This document shows, piece by piece, positions 1 to 8,046 of a stretch of 60,962 bases of DNA. This DNA is from a virus. A model generated the notes under the pieces. That model did not search any database, was not told the DNA's origin, and was given only the letters and a program-made list of their open reading frames with translations. Within the stretch, counting starts at the first letter, position 1. Every line of letters starts with the position of its first letter. A program made the position numbers and the translations under genes. Where the stretch lies: IMG/VR virus record IMGVR_UViG_3300045922_000164, positions 1-60,962 of that record. The stretch is one strand, 5' to 3'.

Positions 1-255
1 CTACTCTCCCGGCCGGCGCTGCTGGATCACCGTGATCACCAGCTCACGCAGAGACCGGATTTCGGTCATCAGTTGCGTGAACTGCGAGTCGCTGTGATCA
101 CGGCGAACGTACGTCTCGCTGACGTGACGCTCGAAGTTCGACAGCGAATCACGGTTGCGGAGGACCTGAGCCCATATCGCTGTCGCGACTCCTGACAAGA
201 CGATCCACAGCCCTGAGAGGACTGCCAAAGCTAGGTCTCTCCATTCCACCACCAC
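1..255 (-). CDS. Small single-pass membrane protein
   Basis: The gene ends in a TAG at the first three bases of the window. It encodes one hydrophobic segment (LALAVLSGLWIVLSGVATAI) and then a charged, probably helical tail rich in Ser, Glu and Arg. I chose the GTG at 255, which lies just after the upstream small gene and has a G-rich stretch before it. An ATG at 288 would overlap that gene. Type (helix plus coiled tail) resembles small phage membrane proteins near tail genes, but no family is recognised. Confidence 0.55.
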   Translation of the reverse strand: MVVEWRDLALAVLSGLWIVLSGVATAIWAQVLRNRDSLSNFERHVSETYVRRDHSDSQFTQLMTEIRSLRELVITVIQQRRPGE

Positions 256-265
256 ACCCCCTACG

Positions 266-436
266 TTACGCGGCCTCGGGCTCGCCATCGTTCGTCTCGG
301 GCTTCTTCTCGGCAGCCTGCGCAACGAGCTGAGCCACGTAAGCTCGCAGCGCGAGCACTTCGCCCGTCAGGCGGCTGATCTCCGCGTTCAGCGTTTCGAT
401 GATGAACTTCGGTTCGAGATTGACTTGGTTCTGCAT
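266..436 (-). CDS. Small coiled-coil protein (56 aa)
   Basis: The reading frame begins MQNQVNLEPKFIIETLN and ends NDGEPEAA. The middle (residues 10-45) is an amphipathic helix with Leu/Ile/Val at heptad-like spacing, so a short coiled coil is likely. A good ribosome site (AGGAG) lies 8 bases before the ATG. It ends 11 bases before the downstream membrane protein gene, so the two are probably one operon. Function unknown; it may partner the membrane protein. Confidence 0.6.
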   Translation of the reverse strand: MQNQVNLEPKFIIETLNAEISRLTGEVLALRAYVAQLVAQAAEKKPETNDGEPEAA

Positions 437-458
437 GGTTGATCTCCTGTGGTTGGGT

Positions 459-483
459 GGGCCAGCCCAATGCGGGCTGGCCC
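459..483. terminator. Perfect 10-bp stem-loop after fibre cassette A
   Basis: GGGCCAGCCC, a 5-base loop and GGGCTGGCCC form a perfect stem between the fibre cassette and the last two small genes. There is no T-tract on the minus side; on the plus side the stem is followed by GGTCATTTTA. It could be an attenuator, an RNA-stabilising hairpin or a weak terminator. A decayed form of the same sequence follows cassette B near 58725-58740. Confidence 0.5.
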
Positions 484-493
484 GGTCATTTTA

Positions 494-529
494 CTACGTC
501 GCGCCTGTCACGGTGATTGTGTCGCCCAT
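494..529 (-). CDS. 11-residue mini-ORF, copy A
   Basis: An ATG six bases after the stop of the 137-aa fibre-associated gene opens the frame MGDTITVTGAT. The same peptide is kept at 58744-58779 although neighbouring sequence has diverged. It could be a translated peptide or just conserved 3' sequence. There is no homology-based support. Confidence 0.25.
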   Translation of the reverse strand: MGDTITVTGAT

Positions 530-535
530 GCTTGC

Positions 536-949
536 TTAGATGAGGTGTTCGGCCTCGATCTGGTAGGTTCCGCTTGAGGCGACCGTATTACCGCCATCAA
601 GAGAGATTTCCATCAGAAGCGTCGAATTCAATACCGTTCCCGGGGTTGAAGCCGTAATTCCCCACTGCCGGGTCGTATTCAATTGCAGCCACGTGTTTAA
701 CGTACCTGACGGCGTAGCTCCGGATTGAAGGGTTGCCCTGACGTAGGCGTTCGGGTTCGAACCTTTCGTCCACCAGCGATGTTGAAAGAAGGTTCCTTGT
801 CCAGTGACTACCGTGTTAACGGTTCCGTCTGACGCAAACTGAAGGGTCACCGTTATGGCCGAGCCGGAGGAGTATTGGAAGAATCCGCCCGGCAGCGGGA
901 CGACAAGCCTCCCCCCGGACGGGGCCATCATCATGTTCATCATCCCCAT
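536..949 (-). CDS. Tail fibre-associated protein, copy A (137 aa)
   Basis: This protein starts MGMMNMMMAPSGG and is rich in Ser, Thr, Gly and beta-prone segments, as expected for a fibre tip, fibre chaperone or receptor-binding accessory. Its start overlaps the stop of the larger fibre gene by one base (TAATG), so translation is coupled. A paralogue lies at 58786-59199. The two share their ends but differ in short patches, for example around residues 48-56 and 105-113, which suggests surface loops under diversifying selection. No enzyme motif is visible. Confidence 0.75.
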   Translation of the reverse strand: MGMMNMMMAPSGGRLVVPLPGGFFQYSSGSAITVTLQFASDGTVNTVVTGQGTFFQHRWWTKGSNPNAYVRATLQSGATPSGTLNTWLQLNTTRQWGITASTPGTVLNSTLLMEISLDGGNTVASSGTYQIEAEHLI

Positions 950-2364
950 TACGTCACGTCTCCCATAACGATCGCTTCGGTCGCGCTGTTGAACCAGATG
1001 GTCGCCATCCCGCGCGCTGCCAGCGTTCGGTTGCCGGTGTTAGACGTACCGGATTGCCGCAGCGTCAGGCCGGAGCCCTGCGTGAGCGTGATCGACGATG
1101 CGCTGTCGTTGTAGATGCTGAAGCTGTCGCCGGCAGCGTACGTATTGGCCGGGATCGTCACACCAGCAGTGACAGCGATGCACCGAGCGACTTTCGCGGT
1201 GTCCAGGGTGGTGTCGGTTGTTCTCGGAACACGACGGAAGCCGATTTCGTTATATCCCGCATCACTGGACGTATAACATTTTCCGTCTGTGTCTAGGAAT
1301 AGGCGCCCGACGTTATTTTGGAACAAACTAAATTGGTAATTATTTGAAACACCAATATACACAACATTACTAAATACGTGCCACGAATAGTTTGGGCCAG
1401 CGGTATTAAAAAAATAAAAACTGCCGTTATCTAACAATTCGGCAATTACGTATTCCAATCCGCTCACTCGTCTGCCGAACTGTAGCTTCCAACCCGTGTT
1501 ATCGCCGAACAGAATCCTGCCTGCTACAGGTGACGAGTAACCCGCCGCAATGGCGACGTTGTTCGAGGTAACCGTAGCTGGTAGACCTGTGGTGCTATTC
1601 ACCAGTATGCTGCCGCCGCTGGTGAATCCGCCGTTGATCGTGTGAGTGCCGGATGTGGGGGACGAAATCGTTACTTGACGGTTGTTGTTGGCGGAGATGA
1701 CACTGGTGTTGTTGACGTAAAAATTCCAGCCAGTAATGGTTGCCCCGCTACGGATAAGCTCAATTGCTGGCTGTGATGAGCTAAAATCATCAGTATATGC
1801 TCTTATATGAAAATTGCCGCCGATCGTAATTATATACCATGTTTTTGTGTCAACAGTTTGGTCTGGTGTTCTTATTTCAATTCCGCTAAAAGTGTCTCTA
1901 AATACACGAAAGTAGTCTCCACTGATTCCGTTTGTCCAGACACCATCTCCACGAAGGAACGTCGCGGCGTTGGCAGTCCCGCTACCAAGCCTCGCCGTCG
2001 GTACCGTACCGCTCGCGAGATTGGAGGCGTTCAGGTTGGTGATGGCGGAGCCGTTACCTGAGAACGTCCCCGAGAACGTCCCCGACACTGTTCCGGAGAA
2101 GGAGGCTGAGGTTCCGGAGAGCGCTCCAGTAAGAGTGCCCCCGGAGAGCTTGAGGTAGCCGAGCGGCATCTCGACCCAGCTCGACCCATTCCATCTATCG
2201 AAGAACGTGGTCCCGGCGTTGTACCGCTTCGCCCCGGTAGGAACCGTCCCAGACAGGGTTTCACCTTCCAGCAGCTTCGAGAGGGCGGAAACGTGGTCCC
2301 TGACGTACGAGAGGACGGACGCGTACGCGGTGGTGGTTTGCGGTTGGTCGAAGTTGATCGGCAT
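949..2364 (-). CDS. Tail fibre protein, copy A (471 aa)
   Basis: Low-complexity fibre features are clear: SGTLTGALSGTSASFSGTVS-type repeats, then NLNASNLASGTVP, then a beta-rich C-terminal half ending IWFNSATEAIVMGDVT. The N-terminal about 100 residues (INFDQPQTTTAYASVLSYVR) differ from copy B and are probably its own virion-attachment part. The middle is identical to copy B over 505 bp at DNA level, after which a region of about 70 residues diverges before the tail becomes similar again. Its start overlaps the FN3 gene stop (ATGA). It is likely a receptor-binding trimeric fibre. Confidence 0.85.
   Translation of the reverse strand: MPINFDQPQTTTAYASVLSYVRDHVSALSKLLEGETLSGTVPTGAKRYNAGTTFFDRWNGSSWVEMPLGYLKLSGGTLTGALSGTSASFSGTVSGTFSGTFSGNGSAITNLNASNLASGTVPTARLGSGTANAATFLRGDGVWTNGISGDYFRVFRDTFSGIEIRTPDQTVDTKTWYIITIGGNFHIRAYTDDFSSSQPAIELIRSGATITGWNFYVNNTSVISANNNRQVTISSPTSGTHTINGGFTSGGSILVNSTTGLPATVTSNNVAIAAGYSSPVAGRILFGDNTGWKLQFGRRVSGLEYVIAELLDNGSFYFFNTAGPNYSWHVFSNVVYIGVSNNYQFSLFQNNVGRLFLDTDGKCYTSSDAGYNEIGFRRVPRTTDTTLDTAKVARCIAVTAGVTIPANTYAAGDSFSIYNDSASSITLTQGSGLTLRQSGTSNTGNRTLAARGMATIWFNSATEAIVMGDVT
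1493..1997. repeat. 505-bp exact direct repeat, left copy
   Basis: This stretch of fibre gene A is base-for-base the same as 59746-60250 in fibre gene B by direct comparison. The first flanking mismatches are at 1492 and 1998. It is lower in GC than its surroundings. The repeat is in the same orientation and about 58 kb from its partner, so recombination between the copies could delete or exchange everything between them. Confidence 0.95.
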
Positions 2365-4649
2365 CAGACACCTACACCTTGCCAGCTAACCGTGCCAGTC
2401 GTCTGGGCTCCGTTCTGGTCGAACAGGTAGACCACGAACGACAGAGGGTACGGAGCATCCACAAAGTCTACTACCGGGATCTTCGGAGTGGTACCGGATG
2501 CTTGGACCAGGGGAGGCCCGAACAGGTCCACGAAGTAGGCGACCCCGAACCGGTAGGTCCCGCCGGATGATCCTTGGGTGGTGACCTGATTCAGCGTCAC
2601 CTGATTCGTTCCGATCGCGGTGATGACGGTCCCACCCTGAATCCCAGGTCCCTCGACAGACATCCCGACAGCTAGGTTGGTCGTGGAGATCGAGGTGATC
2701 GTGTTCTGGCCTGATGTGTTGTTCCCGGTTTTCACGAACTCGTTTCCGTCTGCCGTCAGGACGAACCTAGTCCCACCAACGCCAACGTTCCCGTAACCGC
2801 TCAGTCTCTTTTGCTTGGTGTTCAGCCTGACGTTCAGAGCTGACAGCGTGATGATGTCGCGGTCTGTGGTTGGTGATGCGTTGAACCTCACCCTGACGTA
2901 CCTGAACCCGGAGGGGACGAAGTACGAGTCACCTGTGAACGGACCAGTGTACGGATCTCCGATGTTGACCTTGTAGCTAATCTCGATGAAGTAAGAGGGT
3001 GATCCTGCGACCACAGAGTACGTCGGGGTGACGTTGATGGTGGTCGATGGGACCACAGCACCGTAATCGATCTCGATCTCGTAGTATCCAGAGCTTGGTG
3101 TTGGCTGGATGTAGATCGGGTAGTTGGCGTTGATCTGGTCTTGAGGTGACCCCCACGATCTCGACGTGAAGTGCTGTGCCCACGTCTCACTTGTGTTAAC
3201 CGGGAGGACGATTTTCTCAATCTCCCTGATCGCACTCGAAAGTGTCCCGACCGTCATTAGGCTGACGTTCAGGTCGCTGTAGAGAACGTAGTCGGGTGGC
3301 TGGTTGACGAACGCGGTCACGCTTCTTGCCTGACCAACGTTCCCTGCTGTATCTCTTGCCCTCACCCAGTAGGTGTAGGTCCCGGCGGCCTGCTCGAATA
3401 CCGTCGTGAACAGCCCGCTCTTGTCCCCAATCTGGCTTGCTGTGGGGAGGGTGTTGCCCTTCAGGATCTCGTAGGTCTCAATCGGCAGAGACCCAGTCGT
3501 TGGGGGCTGCCACCGCAGGAGGACGTTGTTGTCGATCACCTCAGAGGTGAGGCTAGCCACCATCCCTGGGGCCTGAACGGAGACATCGTAGAAAGATGGC
3601 GTCCCGAAGTTCCCTGCCACATCGACAGGCGTGACCCAGAACCTCTGATCACCGAGCCAGTCGGCCTTGATCTGGTGGTTTCTGGTGTACTCGTTGCCGA
3701 TCACGACGGCAGACGAGTACGTGGATCCACGACGGATCTCGTAGCGATCGATGGCAAACGATCCAGAACTCTCACTCCACGAGAGAATCAGGTTGGATCC
3801 AACGAACTGCGCCGAGATCGTGACATGGATCGGTGCGGAGATGACGACATCGACGGAGGCTGCTGTCCCAGAGTAGAAGCCGTAGATGTCTTTCGCTCTG
3901 ACCCAGAACCGGTATGTCCCGGCAACTTGGACCGGGTAGTTGAAGTAGGTCGTCTTGTGAAGGCCGAGGCTCTGAGCTGTCGCGTAGACGTTCCCGAGCC
4001 TGATCTCGTACCCGTCCAGATCCTCCTCGACGACCGGGTTCCACCTGAGCGTGATGACGAACTTGTCCAGGGAGTACGTCAGGTTCGTCACATCCCCAGG
4101 CTGCTTGCTGTCTGAAGTCCCGGAGATCGAGTTGAACGGCCCCTTCAGGTCGCTCTTGTTGATGAACCTGATCCAGTAGTAGACCCCAACACCACTGACG
4201 AACCCGTCCTCGTAGAACGATACGGTTGGGACGCTCGCGATCGCTGTCGCCAGAGAAAGGCTGTCGGAGGTATGCCTCCAGATCTCGGTGAACTGGTGGC
4301 CCTCGTAGGTTGGGGCATTCCACTCCAGACGCATCGCGTACGGCAGCCGCGTCACCGTAAGCCCCGTGGGGGCCGGCGGCGTCTGTAGGGTGGGCTCAGA
4401 AGGGGGATCGATCAGGCGGCCGGACACCTTCGGTGCCCTGACCGCGATCTTTGACTCGATGAGATCCCTGAAGGTGACAGCGCTGTCGAGGAGGGAGTCG
4501 TTGGTCTTCGCAACGTCGCCAGTCAGGACACCGATAGCCTCCGAGACCTTCTTCGCCCACCTGATGATCGTGCTGCTGTCGGTGGACTTGAGGTCGTCTA
4601 CGACCGGTCGGATGATCGGCCTGTCTCTCTTGACAACATCATCCGCCAC
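2364..4649 (-). CDS. Fibronectin type III repeat virion protein (761 aa)
   Basis: From about residue 88 to 450 there are four consecutive FN3-like domains, recognisable from repeated patterns such as PTGLTVTRLPYAMRLEWNAP, YEIRLG, YEIRRG and YEILKG with conserved Trp and Tyr. The N-terminal about 85 residues are charged and helical. The C-terminal 300 residues are beta-rich. The gene lies between the nozzle gene and fibre A with short overlaps at both ends. I infer a tail-tip or fibre-attachment protein. FN3 domains are common in phage tail proteins that meet the host surface. Confidence 0.75.
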   Translation of the reverse strand: MADDVVKRDRPIIRPVVDDLKSTDSSTIIRWAKKVSEAIGVLTGDVAKTNDSLLDSAVTFRDLIESKIAVRAPKVSGRLIDPPSEPTLQTPPAPTGLTVTRLPYAMRLEWNAPTYEGHQFTEIWRHTSDSLSLATAIASVPTVSFYEDGFVSGVGVYYWIRFINKSDLKGPFNSISGTSDSKQPGDVTNLTYSLDKFVITLRWNPVVEEDLDGYEIRLGNVYATAQSLGLHKTTYFNYPVQVAGTYRFWVRAKDIYGFYSGTAASVDVVISAPIHVTISAQFVGSNLILSWSESSGSFAIDRYEIRRGSTYSSAVVIGNEYTRNHQIKADWLGDQRFWVTPVDVAGNFGTPSFYDVSVQAPGMVASLTSEVIDNNVLLRWQPPTTGSLPIETYEILKGNTLPTASQIGDKSGLFTTVFEQAAGTYTYWVRARDTAGNVGQARSVTAFVNQPPDYVLYSDLNVSLMTVGTLSSAIREIEKIVLPVNTSETWAQHFTSRSWGSPQDQINANYPIYIQPTPSSGYYEIEIDYGAVVPSTTINVTPTYSVVAGSPSYFIEISYKVNIGDPYTGPFTGDSYFVPSGFRYVRVRFNASPTTDRDIITLSALNVRLNTKQKRLSGYGNVGVGGTRFVLTADGNEFVKTGNNTSGQNTITSISTTNLAVGMSVEGPGIQGGTVITAIGTNQVTLNQVTTQGSSGGTYRFGVAYFVDLFGPPLVQASGTTPKIPVVDFVDAPYPLSFVVYLFDQNGAQTTGTVSWQGVGV

Positions 4650-6297
4650 GGAACTCCCTCGTGTCGTTGGCGATCATCACCCGGGTCACCGTCACGTTCC
4701 CCTCAAGCTCGATCTCCCACCTCCTGCTTCTGAATCCAGAAGGCATCGAGAACTCAGCGTGATCTGTCACGGTTCTCGTGTGGCGAAGAAGCATCTGCCC
4801 GAAGGTTGGCGATGTCTTCACGTCGTCCGACGAGTAGACACGGATCGTCACAGGATAGGACTTCGCAGCGATCTTGCCCCACGAGTAGTTGATCCCTGGC
4901 TCGATCTCGTACTGCCTGCTCCTCCAGCGGTAGGTGTAAAGGGTGGTCTGGCCCTCGAACTTCACGATCTGCTTGTTCGGGAGGACGAGGAAGAGGGCAT
5001 CCCGTACGGGATCCGTGTACCCGGCCTCAGCCCACAGAGAGAGGAAGGAAAGAGGCTGAAGCTCAGCCTTCGGGTCGAAGATGAAACCCTGCTTCACACC
5101 GTTGTCGAAGAAGCAGACATACCTACCATTCCACGTGTAGGCGTGCATGGAGGCTGGGTTCAGCGATTGCCAGTACGACCTCTCGATCAGAGCCTCCGTG
5201 ACGAGCCTCGCCCCGGATGCGTCGACGGCGACGAGCCCGTTGTTGGAGGCGTACACCACGCCCCACCCCATCTCAACAATCGACCTCCTTGCGACGCACG
5301 CTTCATTGATGTCGAGGTTCTGGACGGTCATGTTGTCCGGGGAAGAACCCCAGATGATGGACGGCTTGCCGTTGGTGCAGATGACAGCGGTGTTCCCGAA
5401 GACGCCGATGCCCACCACAGGGTAGGGGACCGTCAGCACGTACTTCGACGGCCAAGCGTACGGCTTGAACGGCTCACAGAAGTAGATGTCGTTACCGACC
5501 GCTCCGATGATGATCCCGTTGGGCATGTTCCTGATGAAGCTCAGCCCAGCCGGAGGCATCTCGTAGTCGAGCGTGTTCAGGGTTCTCCCGAGGCTGCTTG
5601 AGGAAACGTTGTCGGCGAACGAGTTTGCGGTAGATGTGATCTCTGCGACGAACTGGTAGTCGGTGCCGGAGGAGGCCCCGAGGACAGTCCTGTAAATCCT
5701 GCGGCGGTTGATGTTGTGGTCAGATGGGGCGCTGTCGAAGAATGACAGGTTCACCGTCTGCCCGGGGATCACGTTGATCTCGAACGGGGGGCTTGGCTGA
5801 CCCTCCTCCCCATCTTCAGAGACGTACGTGTAGACGTAGGCGCGCGTCTCTATTGATCCCGACCCAGAACCGGACGCAGAACCAGAGCACGCGGTAGCTG
5901 GAGCGGGGATGCCGAGCTTCCTGCTCGCAATCGGGTAGTTCGTTCCGCCGCCGGTCAACGCCAGCGTGGAGTTGGTCCACCTCGGGTGGCCGAAGGCTGA
6001 GTCGCCGGTGAAGTAGGTCTTCTCTGCGGTGTCCCCGAAGATCTGACCCTTCACCACATCGACGACATCACTCCAGTGAAACCAATACTGAGTCTCGTCT
6101 GTGACGTTCTGCCCGAACCTGTAGATCGTCTTCGGGACTGGTGCCTTCGTCGTCGTCCAGACGTAGGAAGGCTGACGAAGGCCGCGAAGCGTTCCGTTGG
6201 AGAGAAAGCAGTCGACGGCAACCTGCGCCCCATGTGGGGGAAGGTTGACCGGATCGAGCTTCGGGTAGACGCCCCCGATAACCCTGATGTCGATCAT
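4639..6297 (-). CDS. Tail nozzle protein, T7 gp12-like (552 aa)
   Basis: The start IRVIGGVYPKLDPVNLPP followed by AQVAVDCFLSNGTLRGLRQP is typical of podovirus nozzle (tail tubular B) proteins. The body is a beta-propeller-like sequence with no catalytic motif. It follows directly after the gp11-like adaptor gene in the usual connector-to-nozzle order and overlaps the FN3 gene by 11 bases. It should form the hexameric end of the short tail. Confidence 0.75.
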   Translation of the reverse strand: MIDIRVIGGVYPKLDPVNLPPHGAQVAVDCFLSNGTLRGLRQPSYVWTTTKAPVPKTIYRFGQNVTDETQYWFHWSDVVDVVKGQIFGDTAEKTYFTGDSAFGHPRWTNSTLALTGGGTNYPIASRKLGIPAPATACSGSASGSGSGSIETRAYVYTYVSEDGEEGQPSPPFEINVIPGQTVNLSFFDSAPSDHNINRRRIYRTVLGASSGTDYQFVAEITSTANSFADNVSSSSLGRTLNTLDYEMPPAGLSFIRNMPNGIIIGAVGNDIYFCEPFKPYAWPSKYVLTVPYPVVGIGVFGNTAVICTNGKPSIIWGSSPDNMTVQNLDINEACVARRSIVEMGWGVVYASNNGLVAVDASGARLVTEALIERSYWQSLNPASMHAYTWNGRYVCFFDNGVKQGFIFDPKAELQPLSFLSLWAEAGYTDPVRDALFLVLPNKQIVKFEGQTTLYTYRWRSRQYEIEPGINYSWGKIAAKSYPVTIRVYSSDDVKTSPTFGQMLLRHTRTVTDHAEFSMPSGFRSRRWEIELEGNVTVTRVMIANDTREFRGG

Positions 6298-6935
6298 CAG
6301 TTGTTAACTGGCTTCGTCTCAAGTTTGCCGGCCCTCTTCATGTCGCCGAGTTGGGCTGCCTCGATGGCACGCTCGAAGAGCGCACTGTAGCCTGTCGCGA
6401 GGTTCGGGTCGAACCAGGGCGCGCCCTTCATCGCCATGAGGCGGGCTTTCGCTCCGTGGCTGATTGACTCGCCCCACTTCTCGAAGATGAAGTCATCGAA
6501 CCCGGGAGCGCTCCTCTTCGGGGCGCGAAGGAATCTGGCCCTCAGTACCCCAGTTTGGGTGGTCGCCGGATTCGGAGCAACCCAGAACTTCCCGTCGTTC
6601 TCGACGGTCCAGTATTGAGGGGTACCAACCTGCGTCTTCCAGTCGGTAAACTCCCTCTCGATGAGCCACCCTGCTCTGTAGGTCAGCGGCTTGCCCTGAT
6701 AGTGGATCGCTTCGATGCGAACAAGACGGTTGTCGGTGCCGATCTCTGCGGTTGGGATCGACTGCTCTACCCCACCACCGGTGAGATCGAACGGTGCTGA
6801 TGTCTTTCGCATCAGCCCGCCGCGTGCGATGAAGTCGATGGCGGCGAGCTTGATGTGGTGCTCGACGAGTGACTGAGGGGGGTTCCCCTTCAGCTCGTAG
6901 AGGACATCGGGAACGAGATCTGCCCAGACTGCCAT
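6297..6935 (-). CDS. Tail tubular protein A-like adaptor (212 aa)
   Basis: The N-terminal helical part (VWADLVPDVLYELKGNPPQS) and the later 'QYWTVENDGKFWVAPNPATTQTGVLRARF' pattern, given here only in outline, match gp11-like adaptors that sit under the portal in short-tailed phages. The gene is flanked by a small head-tail connector gene and the nozzle gene, and shares a one-base overlap on both sides. The role is inferred from pattern and order. Confidence 0.7.
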   Translation of the reverse strand: MAVWADLVPDVLYELKGNPPQSLVEHHIKLAAIDFIARGGLMRKTSAPFDLTGGGVEQSIPTAEIGTDNRLVRIEAIHYQGKPLTYRAGWLIEREFTDWKTQVGTPQYWTVENDGKFWVAPNPATTQTGVLRARFLRAPKRSAPGFDDFIFEKWGESISHGAKARLMAMKGAPWFDPNLATGYSALFERAIEAAQLGDMKRAGKLETKPVNN

Positions 6936-7252
6936 CAGGTCGCTCCAGAGAACAGTTGGAAGAACGCGGCAGCGCGCTCCTGCACTGACGCGGAGTCATT
7001 TCTCCATTCCGCTCGCGCCGTCACGTAGTCTGCGAGGGGTTGCTCGTACGAATCGGGAAGCGGGATCGGGTCGGTCAGAGAATACTCGTTTGCAGGAAGC
7101 GTTATCCCGAAGAAAAGATCCGGGCGCGCCGACCGGAGAAGCTGTACAGCAACGTTGGCGTACTTCAGCAGTTGCGCGTCAGAGAACCTCGTGTTGTCAT
7201 CGTCATTGAGCGGAATCCTGGCGAGGTTGACAACATTCTGAAACGTTCTCAT
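6935..7252 (-). CDS. Small head-to-tail adaptor-like protein (105 aa)
   Basis: This mostly helical protein contains LLKYANVAVQLLRSARPDLF, a pattern seen in small connector proteins of short-tailed phages. It lies between the capsid genes and the gp11-like adaptor. I infer that it helps join portal to tail. Exact family membership would need a profile search. Confidence 0.55.
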   Translation of the reverse strand: MRTFQNVVNLARIPLNDDDNTRFSDAQLLKYANVAVQLLRSARPDLFFGITLPANEYSLTDPIPLPDSYEQPLADYVTARAEWRNDSASVQERAAAFFQLFSGAT

Positions 7253-7255
7253 GAG

Positions 7256-7564
7256 TTACCCCTTCTTCGCCCTCTTCAGTTTGGCGACGAGCGCTCCCGT
7301 CGGCGTGTCCTCGGAGGCATCCTTCCCGAACAGACGCCTGTGCTCCGCGAGCAGCTCGTCCACCGTCATCTCGTCGTAGGAAGCTGGTGATTCCTCGAAC
7401 ACAGGTTGATCGTCAGGTGTGCGAACTGACAGGAACCAGCGCGCGTGCTCTTCGTTGTCGACGTTGCAGTAGCACGCTCCATTACCGGGGACGAACGTGT
7501 ACTCCACGCCTTCGATGACGTGCGTCACCGGAACCCTATAAGGCTCATTCAGCTTGATTCTCAT
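7256..7564 (-). CDS. Hypothetical virion-module protein (102 aa)
   Basis: The protein has a beta-rich first half (YRVPVTHVIEGVEYTFVPG) and a charged helical C-terminus (VDELLAEHRRLFG, ending LKRAKKG). Its start lies only nine bases from a strong hairpin and no clear ribosome site is visible, so its translation may depend on that structure. Position suggests a capsid or connector accessory. Family not recognised. Confidence 0.6.
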   Translation of the reverse strand: MRIKLNEPYRVPVTHVIEGVEYTFVPGNGACYCNVDNEEHARWFLSVRTPDDQPVFEESPASYDEMTVDELLAEHRRLFGKDASEDTPTGALVAKLKRAKKG

Positions 7565-7572
7565 GTGGAAGA

Positions 7573-7596
7573 AGAGAGGGGGTTACCCCCCTCTCT
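7573..7596 (-). terminator. Strong hairpin between capsid and connector genes
   Basis: AGAGAGGGGG and CCCCCTCTCT pair perfectly around a 4-base loop. On the minus strand the stem is followed by TTCTTCC, a weak U-rich tail. It sits right after the 142-aa gene and before the 102-aa gene, so it could lower transcription of connector and tail genes relative to capsid genes. Confidence 0.6.
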
Positions 7597-7599
7597 CTG

Positions 7600-8028
7600 T
7601 TACGCCGGCCGATACCAGAGCGTCATCCCGAGTTCGCCGTTACCGGTGCCTGCACCGGTGAAGACGACGCCTACAGGACGATCATTCACGTTGTCTACCG
7701 CAACACGGTCGACAGCGTTCGTCGTCCGTCGGCTGAACCCTGGGGACTGGACGTTCACGCCGGACATCCATGCGGTGCCGGAGATCGCGGTCAGCGCGCT
7801 GTTCAGGATCCCGACGTTCACGACGGCTGTCGAGCCGGTGTCGAGGTCGTCGTAATCCAGAGCGACATCGACCGGAACGCACCCAGCCGGCAGGAAGCCG
7901 AGAGCCAGAACATCGTTCGCCGCCATCGCGGGGACGGTGATGTTGAGGCGGATCGCCACAACGCCAGAGTCCGATGGCGTCGGCATCGGCTTGAGCCCTT
8001 TGGCGTAATCGTTGAGGTAGGTTGCCAT
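7600..8028 (-). CDS. Probable capsid-associated protein (142 aa)
   Basis: It directly follows the major capsid gene with an 18-base gap. The sequence is beta-rich and neutral (VVAIRLNITVPAMAANDVLA, then Gly/Thr/Val strands), as in capsid decoration or head-fibre proteins, with no enzymatic motif. A good ribosome site (AGGAGAAC) precedes the ATG. The decoration role is inferred from position and composition. Confidence 0.6.
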   Translation of the reverse strand: MATYLNDYAKGLKPMPTPSDSGVVAIRLNITVPAMAANDVLALGFLPAGCVPVDVALDYDDLDTGSTAVVNVGILNSALTAISGTAWMSGVNVQSPGFSRRTTNAVDRVAVDNVNDRPVGVVFTGAGTGNGELGMTLWYRPA

Positions 8029-8046
8029 AGCGTTCTCCTGTTCAGA

